5,246 nucleotides of DNA, taken from positions 1 through 5,246 of the forward strand of contig JAMWZF010000229.1 in NCBI GenBank assembly GCA_024304875.1. Reading direction: 5' to 3'. Under the pieces are notes generated by a model. That model saw only the letters and a program-made list of their open reading frames with translations, ran no database searches and was not told where the DNA came from. Position numbers and translations under genes: made by a program. Below are positions 1 to 5,246 of the stretch, piece by piece (the stretch's first letter is position 1; the number at the start of each line of letters is the position of its first letter). Source of the DNA: Paracoccaceae bacterium. Lineage in GTDB: Bacteria > Pseudomonadota > Alphaproteobacteria > Rhodobacterales > Rhodobacteraceae.

Positions 1-34
1 TCTGGCCGACCGGGGGGATTCTGCGGGGCAGCAT
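1..34 (-). CDS. Possible start of the next minus-strand gene (partial)
   Basis: On the minus strand an ATG at 34-32 lies 14 bp after the stop codon of the 49-804 methyltransferase. It opens a frame reading MLPRRIPPVGQ to the window edge without a stop. The spacing would suit the next gene of the same transcription unit. However, only 11 codons are visible, the region is so GC-rich that open frames are expected by chance, and the upstream bases (GGGCGGCG) are only a weak ribosome binding site. No product can be assigned. It could equally be intergenic sequence. Confidence 0.2.
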   Translation of the reverse strand, partial: MLPRRIPPVGQ

Positions 35-48
35 CGCCGCCCGGCCGG

Positions 49-804
49 TCAGGTCCGCCGCGAGGGCTCCGGCACCGGCTGGCCGATCCCTTCGAGGATC
101 TTCAGCGGCCGGCGCACCTTTTCGGACAGTCCGGGCCGGGTCGGCGCCGCCACCTGCTTGGTCGCCTCGACGATCAGCACGCCGCCGGTGCGGAAGCCAG
201 GGATGTGCCGGCCCAGCCGCTCCATCCAGGGCGCCAGCCGCCGCCAGATCCGCCGGTCCGAAGGCGGCTGGAACAGGGCCGAGCGGCTGGCCTCGATCAC
301 GAAGCGGTGCCGCCGCAGCTGGCTGTCGAGCTGGGTCGTCGTGTAGGGCCGCCCGAAGCCGAAGGGCGTGCGGTCCGACCGGGACCACAGGCCCGACCGG
401 TTGGGCACGATGACCACGAGCCGTCCCTCGGGGGCCATCACGCGCCAGGCCTCTTCGAGGATGGCGGCGGGATGGTCCGAGGTCTCGAGCCCGTGCAGGA
501 TCACCAGACGGTCGACGGTTCCGGTCTGGATCGGCCAGAGCGTGTCCTCGCAGAGCACCGAGATGTTGGGCTGACCGGGCGGCCACGGCAGGCAGCCCTG
601 CGGCCCCGGCATCAGCGCGGTGACCCGCCGCGCGTCGGCCAGGAAGGGCCGCAGCAGCGGCGCGGCGAAGCCGAAGCCGGCCACCGTCATCCCCTCGACC
701 CGCGGCCAGGCGCGTTGCAGGTCGGTGCGGATCACCGACTGCGCCGCCCGCCCGATCCGGCTGCGGTAGTAGAAGTTGCGCAAGTCCTGGACGTCGAGAT
801 GCAT
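49..804 (-). CDS. Class I SAM-dependent methyltransferase-like protein
   Basis: A 251-aa cytosolic protein with no signal peptide or membrane segment. The central part reads like a Methyltransf_11-type Rossmann domain: a glycine loop around residues 39-51 (VAGFGFAAP), then D98-RLVILHGLE as the strand-4 region, and the helix plus strand EEAWRVMAPEGRLVVIVPN (117-135), which is the usual motif after the active site. The glycine loop is unusual. The family norm is D/E-x-G-x-G, but here the acidic residue is missing and only G43-F-G45 remains. The residue that binds the SAM ribose is also not obvious. The protein may therefore bind SAM poorly, or act on an unknown substrate. The C-terminal 35 residues are Arg/Pro-rich. 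The ATG at 804 is chosen because the N-terminus MHLDVQDLRNFYYRSRIGR matches what I recall of relatives, although no clear Shine-Dalgarno precedes it. It is divergent from gloB. The methyltransferase fold is fairly sure; the activity and substrate are unknown. Confidence 0.85.
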   Translation of the reverse strand: MHLDVQDLRNFYYRSRIGRAAQSVIRTDLQRAWPRVEGMTVAGFGFAAPLLRPFLADARRVTALMPGPQGCLPWPPGQPNISVLCEDTLWPIQTGTVDRLVILHGLETSDHPAAILEEAWRVMAPEGRLVVIVPNRSGLWSRSDRTPFGFGRPYTTTQLDSQLRRHRFVIEASRSALFQPPSDRRIWRRLAPWMERLGRHIPGFRTGGVLIVEATKQVAAPTRPGLSEKVRRPLKILEGIGQPVPEPSRRT

Positions 805-861
805 GGGTCGGTTTGGCGGTTGGCTCTTGACCGGACCTTATCAAGTGTCACCTTCCCGTCC

Positions 862-1617
862 ATGACATATGAAATCCTCACCGTACCCTGCCTGACCGAC
901 AACTTCGCCTTCATCCTGAAAGGGCCCGGCGGCACCGCCGTCATCGACGCGCCCGAGGCGGGGCCGATCATCGCGCGGCTGGAGGCGGAGGGGCTGACCC
1001 CGGACGTCCTCTTGCTGACCCACCACCACGACGACCACATCGCCGGGGCGGAAGAGCTGCGCGCCAAGGGCGCCAAGGTCTGGGGCGCCAAGGCCGACGC
1101 CCACCGGCTGCCCAAGCTGGACGTCGAACTGGAACCCGGCAAGGTCGACCTGTTCGGCGATCCGCTGACGGTGATCGAGGTGTCCGGCCACACCGTCGGC
1201 CACGTCGCCTTCTACCACGAGGCCGCGGGAGCCCTCTTCTCGGGCGACAGCCTGATGGCCATGGGATGCGGCCGCCTGTTCGAGGGGACGCCCGACCAGA
1301 TGTGGCAGAGCCTGCGCAAGCTGCGCGACCTGCCGGACGACACCACCGTCTGCTCGGGCCACGAATATACCCAGAACAACGCCCGCTTCGCCCTCACGGT
1401 GGAGCCGACGAACCCCTTCCTCAACGACCGGGTGCAGCAGATCGCGCAGATGCGCACCGAGGGGAAATGGACCGTCCCCTCGATGCTGGGCGAAGAGAAG
1501 AAGACCAATCCGTTCCTGCGCGCCGACCTGCCGGAGGTGAAATCCGCGATGGGAATGGATGGGGCGGACGACACCGAGGTCTTTGCCGCGATCCGCAAGG
1601 CCAAGGACGACTTCTGA
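862..1617 (+). CDS. gloB: Hydroxyacylglutathione hydrolase (glyoxalase II)
   Basis: GloB hydrolyses S-D-lactoylglutathione to D-lactate and glutathione, the second step of the glutathione-dependent methylglyoxal detoxification pathway in the cytosol. The 251-aa product has the family's normal length. The N-terminal metallo-beta-lactamase domain carries the binuclear metal motif T53-H-H-H-D-D-H59, giving ligands H54, H56, D58 and H59. The remaining ligands are H110 (VSGHT), D129 (FSGDS) and H167 (CSGHEYT). The glyoxalase II signature MGCGRLFEGT spans 134-143. The C-terminal helical domain has KTNPFLR (214-220) and R245/K248, which correspond to the glutathione-binding Arg249/Lys252 of the human enzyme. 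All catalytic residues are intact, so activity is expected. The ATG at 862 is preferred because the protein then begins MTYEILTVPCLTDN, as relatives do; no convincing Shine-Dalgarno lies in front. The longer open frame starting upstream overlaps the antisense methyltransferase and is not coding. It is probably transcribed on its own from the 57-bp divergent gap. Confidence 0.97.
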   Translation: MTYEILTVPCLTDNFAFILKGPGGTAVIDAPEAGPIIARLEAEGLTPDVLLLTHHHDDHIAGAEELRAKGAKVWGAKADAHRLPKLDVELEPGKVDLFGDPLTVIEVSGHTVGHVAFYHEAAGALFSGDSLMAMGCGRLFEGTPDQMWQSLRKLRDLPDDTTVCSGHEYTQNNARFALTVEPTNPFLNDRVQQIAQMRTEGKWTVPSMLGEEKKTNPFLRADLPEVKSAMGMDGADDTEVFAAIRKAKDDF

Positions 1618-1621
1618 TCCG

Positions 1622-1637
1622 GTCCGGGCACCCGGAC
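1622..1637 (+). terminator. GC hairpin just after gloB, possible weak terminator
   Basis: A perfect inverted repeat, GTCCGGG-CA-CCCGGAC, begins 4 bp after the gloB stop codon. As RNA it would fold as a 6-bp GC stem with a GCAC tetraloop. No T-run follows (the next bases are GTCCCTTGCC), so it is not a standard intrinsic terminator. It could stabilise the 3' end of the gloB mRNA, cause pausing, or support a U-tract-poor termination event. Confidence 0.4.
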
Positions 1638-1743
1638 GTCCCTTGCCTGCGGCGCGGGCCGTTCCCATATGTCCGGCAGCCCCGGTCACGGCCTGCCCAT
1701 CTGGTCAGCAGCGCGGTCACAGGACCCGATTGTGATCGGAAAT

Positions 1744-1763
1744 CTTCAAAAAAGCCCTTGAAG
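1744..1763. promoter_or_regulatory. Inverted repeat CTTCAA-N8-TTGAAG upstream of clpA
   Basis: A perfect 6-bp inverted repeat (arms 1744-1749 and 1758-1763, 8-bp spacer). The match extends to ATC-TTCAA / TTGAAGGAT if one bulged base is allowed. It lies about 100 bp before the clpA start, in the only AT-rich patch of the gap, and its right arm overlaps the candidate -35 element. It is directly followed by a 10-bp palindrome, GATCGCGATC (1764-1773). This is a plausible operator for a dimeric regulator, but no regulator family is recognised, and a short dyad like this can arise by chance. Confidence 0.3.
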
Positions 1764-1789
1764 GATCGCGATCGAAAGCGAACCTTAAT
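1757..1789 (+). promoter_or_regulatory. Candidate promoter of clpA, possibly heat-shock type
   Basis: CTTGAA (1757-1762) resembles the -35 element of RpoH-dependent promoters, and also a TTGAAG sigma-70 -35 box. CCTTAAT (1783-1789) is the best -10-like stretch downstream. The 20-bp spacer between them is longer than usual for either sigma factor, so the pairing is uncertain. A start just beyond it would leave a leader of roughly 70 nt before the GTG. A heat-shock promoter would suit a Clp unfoldase, but that is inference. Confidence 0.27.
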
Positions 1790-1847
1790 GTTACGAGGCC
1801 ACGGTCGTGACGGGGCTCTGACTTCCACCCCCGGCCGACCCCCGATC

Positions 1848-1854
1848 AGAGGAG
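1848..1854 (+). promoter_or_regulatory. Ribosome binding site of clpA
   Basis: AGAGGAG, strongly complementary to the 16S rRNA 3' end, ends 9 bp before the GTG at 1864. It is the clearest Shine-Dalgarno in the window and fixes the GTG as the clpA start. Confidence 0.8.
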
Positions 1855-1863
1855 CACTCCAAC

Positions 1864-4191
1864 GTGCCGTCTTTCTCGACAACTCTTGAGCAGTCCATTC
1901 ACGCGGCACTGGCGCTGGCCAATGCCCGCCGCCACGAACTTGCGACGCTGGAACATCTGCTTCTCGCCCTCATCGACGAGCCCGACGCGGCCCGCGTGAT
2001 GAAGGCCTGTTCGGTGGACCTCGGCGAGTTGCGCAAGAGCCTCGAGGAATTCATCGAGGACGACCTGTCGACCCTCGTCACCGATGTCGAAGGCTCCGAG
2101 GCCGTGCCGACCGCCGCCTTCCAGCGGGTGATCCAGCGCGCCGCGATCCACGTCCAGTCCTCGGGCCGGACGGAAGTGACCGGCGCCAACGTGCTCGTCG
2201 CCATCTTCGCCGAGCGGGAATCCAACGCGGCCTACTTCCTGCAGGCCCAGGACATGACCCGCTACGACGCCGTCAACTTCATTGCCCATGGCGTGGCCAA
2301 GGACCCGGCCTACGGCGAAAGCCGCCCGGTGACCGGGGCCTCCGAACCCGAGGAGGAAACCGTGACCTCAAGTGCCGCCGAGGCGGACGACAAGGAATCG
2401 GCTCTGGCCAAGTACTGCGTCGACCTCAATGCCAAGTCCCGCAAGGGCGACGTCGACCCGTTAATCGGCCGCGAGCACGAGGTGGAACGCTGCGTGCAGG
2501 TCCTCTGCCGCCGGCGCAAGAACAACCCGCTGCTGGTGGGCGACCCCGGCGTCGGCAAGACCGCCATCGCCGAGGGCCTGGCCCGCAAGATCGTGAACGG
2601 CGAGGTGCCGGACGTGCTGTCCGGCGCGACCATCTTCTCGCTCGACATGGGCGCGCTGCTGGCCGGCACCCGCTACCGCGGCGACTTCGAGGAGCGGCTG
2701 AAGGCCGTGGTGACCGAGCTCGAGGATCACCCGGACGCCGTCCTCTTCATCGACGAGATCCACACGGTGATCGGCGCCGGCGCCACCTCGGGCGGCGCGA
2801 TGGATGCCTCCAACCTGCTGAAGCCCGCGCTGCAGGGCGGCAAGCTGCGCTGCATGGGCTCCACGACCTACAAGGAGTTCCGCCAGCACTTCGAGAAGGA
2901 CCGCGCCCTCAGCCGCCGGTTCCAGAAGATCGACGTGAACGAACCCACGGTCGAGGACTCGATCAAGATCCTGAAGGGCCTCAAGCCCTACTTCGAGGAT
3001 CACCACGCCATCAAGTACACTGCCGAGGCGATCAAGTCGGCGGTGGAACTGAGCGCGCGGTACATCAACGACCGCAAGCTGCCAGACAAGGCGATCGACG
3101 TTATCGACGAGGCGGGCGCGGCCCAGCACCTCGTCGCGGAAAGCAAGCGGCGCAAGACCATCGGCGCCAAGGAGATCGAGGCCGTGGTGGCCAAGATCGC
3201 CCGCATCCCGCCCAAGAACGTCTCCAAGGACGATGCCGAGGTGCTGCGCGACCTCGAAGGCAGCCTCAAGCGGGTGGTCTTCGGCCAGGACGCCGCCATC
3301 GACGCCCTGTCGAGCGCGATCAAGCTGGCCCGCGCCGGCCTTCGCGAGCCCGAGAAGCCGATCGGCAACTACCTCTTCGCCGGCCCCACCGGCGTCGGCA
3401 AGACCGAGGTGGCCAAGCAGCTGGCGGCGACGATGGGTGTCGAACTGCTGCGCTTCGACATGTCCGAGTACATGGAGAAGCACGCGGTCAGCCGCCTGAT
3501 CGGCGCGCCTCCGGGCTACGTCGGCTTCGACCAGGGCGGCCTGCTGACCGACGGCGTGGACCAGAACCCGCATTGCGTGCTGCTGCTGGACGAGATCGAG
3601 AAGGCGCACCCGGATGTCTACAACATCCTCCTGCAGGTGATGGACCACGGCAAGCTGACCGACCACAACGGCCGGACGACCGACTTCCGCAACGTGGTCC
3701 TCATCATGACCTCGAACGCGGGCGCGGCCGAGCAGGCGAAGGAGGCCATCGGCTTCGGCCGCGACCGCCGGACCGGCGAGGACACAGCCGCGATCGAGCG
3801 GCAGTTCACGCCCGAGTTCCGCAACCGGCTCGACGCGGTCATCTCCTTCGGCGCTTTGCCGCGGGACACGATCCTGCAGGTGGTCGAGAAGTTCGTCCTC
3901 CAGCTGGAAGCCCAGCTGATGGACCGCAACGTGACCATCGAGCTCCTGCCCGAGGCGGCCGAATGGCTGGCCGAGAAGGGCTACGACGACAAGATGGGCG
4001 CCCGCCCGCTTGGCCGCGTGATCCAGGAGCACATCAAGAAGCCGCTGGCCGAGGAACTTCTCTTCGGCAGGCTGGCCAAGGGCGGCAACGTCAAGGTCGG
4101 CATCAAGGACGGCGAGATCGACCTGCGGATCGACGAGCCCGAGAAGCGGCGCATCACCGGCAAGAAGCCCCCGCTTCTGACCGCCGAGTGA
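1864..4191 (+). CDS. clpA: ATP-dependent Clp protease ATP-binding subunit ClpA
   Basis: ClpA is a hexameric AAA+ unfoldase that threads proteins into the ClpP peptidase, including N-degron substrates delivered by ClpS. The 775-aa product is near the usual length (E. coli ClpA 758). Residues 1-145 form the Clp_N double repeat that docks ClpS. An acidic linker follows at about 150-182. Ring 1 has Walker A GDPGVGKT (226-233), Walker B VLFIDE (293-298), pore loop GTRYRGDFEER (Y271) and arginines R351/R352. Ring 2 has Walker A GPTGVGKT (507-514), Walker B LLLDE (573-577), pore loop GYVG (Y552), sensor-1 N618 and sensor-2 GAR (712-714). The ClpP-binding tripeptide is I629-G-F631, where E. coli ClpA has IGL. 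Nothing is truncated and both ATPase sites look active. There is no long ClpB/ClpC-type coiled-coil middle domain between the rings, which supports ClpA. It starts with GTG after a good ribosome binding site, sits 246 bp beyond gloB so is probably transcribed separately, and ends at a strong terminator. clpS is not adjacent within this window. Confidence 0.98.
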   Translation: MPSFSTTLEQSIHAALALANARRHELATLEHLLLALIDEPDAARVMKACSVDLGELRKSLEEFIEDDLSTLVTDVEGSEAVPTAAFQRVIQRAAIHVQSSGRTEVTGANVLVAIFAERESNAAYFLQAQDMTRYDAVNFIAHGVAKDPAYGESRPVTGASEPEEETVTSSAAEADDKESALAKYCVDLNAKSRKGDVDPLIGREHEVERCVQVLCRRRKNNPLLVGDPGVGKTAIAEGLARKIVNGEVPDVLSGATIFSLDMGALLAGTRYRGDFEERLKAVVTELEDHPDAVLFIDEIHTVIGAGATSGGAMDASNLLKPALQGGKLRCMGSTTYKEFRQHFEKDRALSRRFQKIDVNEPTVEDSIKILKGLKPYFEDHHAIKYTAEAIKSAVELSARYINDRKLPDKAIDVIDEAGAAQHLVAESKRRKTIGAKEIEAVVAKIARIPPKNVSKDDAEVLRDLEGSLKRVVFGQDAAIDALSSAIKLARAGLREPEKPIGNYLFAGPTGVGKTEVAKQLAATMGVELLRFDMSEYMEKHAVSRLIGAPPGYVGFDQGGLLTDGVDQNPHCVLLLDEIEKAHPDVYNILLQVMDHGKLTDHNGRTTDFRNVVLIMTSNAGAAEQAKEAIGFGRDRRTGEDTAAIERQFTPEFRNRLDAVISFGALPRDTILQVVEKFVLQLEAQLMDRNVTIELLPEAAEWLAEKGYDDKMGARPLGRVIQEHIKKPLAEELLFGRLAKGGNVKVGIKDGEIDLRIDEPEKRRITGKKPPLLTAE

Positions 4192-4213
4192 CAGGCCCCG
4201 CCTGACGAGACCG

Positions 4214-4255
4214 AAGACGCCCCTTGCGAGACACCGCGAGGGGCGTTTTCCTTTT
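4214..4255 (+). terminator. Intrinsic terminator of clpA
   Basis: A 12-bp stem (4217-4228 with 4235-4246, core ACGCCCC/GGGGCGT, one G-U pair) closes a 6-nt AGACAC loop and is followed by TTTTCCTTTT. The AAG before the stem can pair into the first Ts. It starts 22 bp after the clpA stop and points in the clpA direction, so it should end the clpA transcript ahead of the small downstream methyltransferase. Confidence 0.93.
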
Positions 4256-4287
4256 CGGACCCTGCGTCCGCGAGTCCCCATGCCCCT

Positions 4288-4725
4288 TTGACAGCCCCAT
4301 CTGCCGCTCCGCGCCTCTCTGACAGGCTGGCCAAGGTACTGGCCGCCCTGCCCCTGCGCCCCGGGATGCGGGTTCTCGACATCGGCTGTGGCCCGGGTGC
4401 CCTGGCCCGCGCGATGGCGGACCGCGTCGGGCCGGAGGGTCATGTCCTTGGCATAGACCGGTCGGCCAGGGCGATCGCGCAGGCTTCGGTCCACGCAGCC
4501 CCCGGCCTCGCGTCCCGGCAGGGGGCAGCGGAGGCGCTGGCGCTGGGACCGGGAGAGGCACCCTTCGACCTGGCCGTCGCGATCCGTGTCGGGGCACTCG
4601 ACGGGCGGCATCCGGCGGCGGGCGACGCGGCCATGACGCGGCTGCGCGACGTCCTGCGATCCGGCGGCCTTCTGGTCTGGGGCGATGCGGGGACCCTCAC
4701 CGAGGTGCGGATCGGGCGGCGGTGA
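4288..4725 (+). CDS. Small class I SAM-dependent methyltransferase
   Basis: A 145-aa protein with a canonical SAM-binding motif I, VLDIGCGPG (29-37), followed by the acidic end of strand 2 (GIDRSARAI, D57). Later come APFDLAVAIRVGALDGRHP (91-109) as the strand-4 region and LRDVLRSGGLLVWGD (119-133) as the strand-5 region. It stops just after strand 5, so the final beta-hairpin of a full class I fold is short or absent. The substrate cannot be told from sequence. The start is uncertain. TTG at 4288 is the only plausible start codon upstream of motif I that keeps the N-terminal helix, but it has no Shine-Dalgarno. An ATG at 4280 lies one base out of frame and hits a stop after three codons. An internal Met at residue 27 is also possible. 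The gene lies behind the clpA terminator, so it would need its own promoter, which I cannot identify. It converges on the OmpA-domain gene. Coding is likely, given the well-preserved motifs. Confidence 0.72.
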   Translation: MTAPSAAPRLSDRLAKVLAALPLRPGMRVLDIGCGPGALARAMADRVGPEGHVLGIDRSARAIAQASVHAAPGLASRQGAAEALALGPGEAPFDLAVAIRVGALDGRHPAAGDAAMTRLRDVLRSGGLLVWGDAGTLTEVRIGRR

Positions 4726-4768
4726 GCGGCCGGGCCGGGACCTGCGCCCGATCCGGCCCGAACCGCTC
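4724..4768. terminator. Two-part hairpin filling the convergent gap
   Basis: Two nested perfect inverted repeats, GAGCGG/CCGCTC (4724-4729 with 4763-4768) and CGGGCCGG/CCGGCCCG (4731-4738 with 4753-4760), are separated by a small 1x2 internal loop and enclose a 14-nt loop. The structure starts inside the TGA of the methyltransferase and ends immediately before the complement of the OmpA gene's TAG. It would form in transcripts from either side. There is no T-run on either strand, so any termination would not be of the classic intrinsic type. Confidence 0.5.
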
Positions 4769-5246
4769 CTAGCGTTCGGTGAGCTTCAGTTCGATCCGGC
4801 GGTTCTGGGCCCGGGCCGCGGGCGAATCCCCCTCGGCGATGGGCTGGTACTGACCGAAGCCGTTGGCGGCCAGCCGGGACGGGTCGAACCCGAGGAAATC
4901 CTGCATGTAGCGCACGACCGAAAGGGCGCGGGCCTGGCTGAGTTCCCAGTTGTCGGCATACCTGCCGGACCCCGACAGCGCGACGTTGTCGGTATGTCCG
5001 TCGACCCTGATGACCCAGTCGATGCCCGGCGGGATCCGTTCCTGGATGTCGCGCAGGATGCCGGCGACATTGGCGATTTCCGCACGCCCCGCCTCGGAGA
5101 GATCGGCGCTGCCCGGCTCGAAGAGCACCTCGGAGGAGAAGACGAAGCGGTCGCCGACGATGCGGATCCCCTCCTGCCCCTCGATGATCTGGCGCATCTC
5201 GCCGAAGAAGTCGGAGCGGAAGCGTTCGAGGTTCTGCGCCTCGGCG
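4769..5246 (-). CDS. OmpA-family peptidoglycan-binding protein (C-terminal part)
   Basis: The last 158 residues of a larger minus-strand protein whose start lies beyond the right edge. The frame stays open to the window end, where it begins AEAQNLERFRSDFFGEM, so the Met at 5197 is internal. The visible part is an OmpA/MotB-type domain. It has FVFSSEVLFEPGSADLSEAG (visible residues 35-54), the peptidoglycan-contacting VDGHTDN (Asp86), NWELSQARALSVVRYM (Arg106 of the N-x-x-L-S-x-x-R-A motif), ANGFGQYQPIA and the terminal NRRIEL. Asp86 and Arg106 correspond to the diaminopimelate-binding pair of Acinetobacter OmpA, so peptidoglycan binding should be intact. In Rhodobacter relatives, as I recall, this domain ends a roughly 600-aa inner-membrane protein with one N-terminal helix and a long coiled coil, encoded beside a MotA/TolQ/ExbB-like proton-channel protein. 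The charged stretch at the edge fits the end of such a coiled coil. It is probably an envelope-anchored energy-coupling partner, not a porin. Confidence 0.92.
   Translation of the reverse strand, partial: AEAQNLERFRSDFFGEMRQIIEGQEGIRIVGDRFVFSSEVLFEPGSADLSEAGRAEIANVAGILRDIQERIPPGIDWVIRVDGHTDNVALSGSGRYADNWELSQARALSVVRYMQDFLGFDPSRLAANGFGQYQPIAEGDSPAARAQNRRIELKLTER

Noticed and set aside
827..855. TTGACC as a -35 box for gloB
   Set aside because: The sequence at the right spacing (ACCTTC) is not a credible -10, and it would place the start site almost on the ATG.
205..861. Plus-strand frame that would extend gloB upstream by about 219 codons
   Set aside because: It is antisense to the methyltransferase, reads as Pro/Arg-rich noise, and GloB relatives begin at the ATG at 862.
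1800..1809. CACGGTCGTG dyad in the clpA leader
   Set aside because: Only 4-bp arms around a 2-bp centre; expected by chance in this composition.
1846..2289. 147-codon minus-strand frame over the clpA 5' end
   Set aside because: Shadow of the ClpA N-domain on the opposite strand, with no domain or ribosome binding site.
4288..4293. TTGACA, a perfect -35 consensus after the clpA terminator
   Set aside because: The region 16-18 bp downstream is GC-only (GCGCCT) with no -10-like sequence, and the motif lies at the proposed TTG start of the methyltransferase.
2461..4611. 716-codon open frame antisense to clpA and extending past it
   Set aside because: Its composition is that of a mirror of a high-GC coding strand (Leu/Arg/Gly/Val/Asp-rich, no recognisable domain). 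It overlaps the well-supported clpA and its terminator, so it is a codon-bias shadow.

Overview
This window looks like ordinary chromosomal DNA from a GC-rich alphaproteobacterium, most likely of the Rhodobacteraceae/Paracoccaceae (Rhodobacter/Paracoccus-like). The evidence is high GC with strong G/C third-position bias, a ClpA with the wording typical of that group, and a C-terminal OmpA domain closely matching the MotB/OmpA-type peptidoglycan-binding protein found there. This assignment rests on remembered family sequences, not on a search.

Layout, left to right. Positions 1-34 may hold the first codons of a further minus-strand gene (weak). Positions 49-804 (minus) encode a 251-aa class I SAM-dependent methyltransferase-like protein with a worn nucleotide-binding loop. 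A 57-bp divergent gap follows, then gloB (862-1617, plus), a complete glyoxalase II with every metal ligand present. A compact GC hairpin sits 4 bp after the gloB stop. The 246-bp gap 1618-1863 is the main regulatory stretch: it holds several short dyads, a candidate promoter and a good ribosome binding site for clpA. clpA (1864-4191, plus, GTG start) is a full-length two-ring AAA+ unfoldase with both Walker sets and the ClpP-docking IGF tripeptide, and it ends in a textbook intrinsic terminator (4214-4255). A small 145-aa methyltransferase follows (4288-4725, plus) with a doubtful start. It converges on the C-terminal part of an OmpA-family protein (4769-5246, minus) that runs off the right edge. 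The 43-bp gap between these two convergent genes is almost entirely one two-part inverted repeat, probably a shared hairpin.

The genes do not form one pathway. GloB detoxifies methylglyoxal-derived thioesters, ClpA feeds substrates to ClpP, and the OmpA-domain protein anchors an envelope complex to peptidoglycan. The two methyltransferases have no assignable substrate. No clpS adaptor lies next to clpA inside this window. I found no mobile element, CRISPR, RNA gene or prophage signal, and no convincing undescribed system. The points worth a second look are the clpA upstream dyads, the convergent-gap hairpin and the start of the small methyltransferase.
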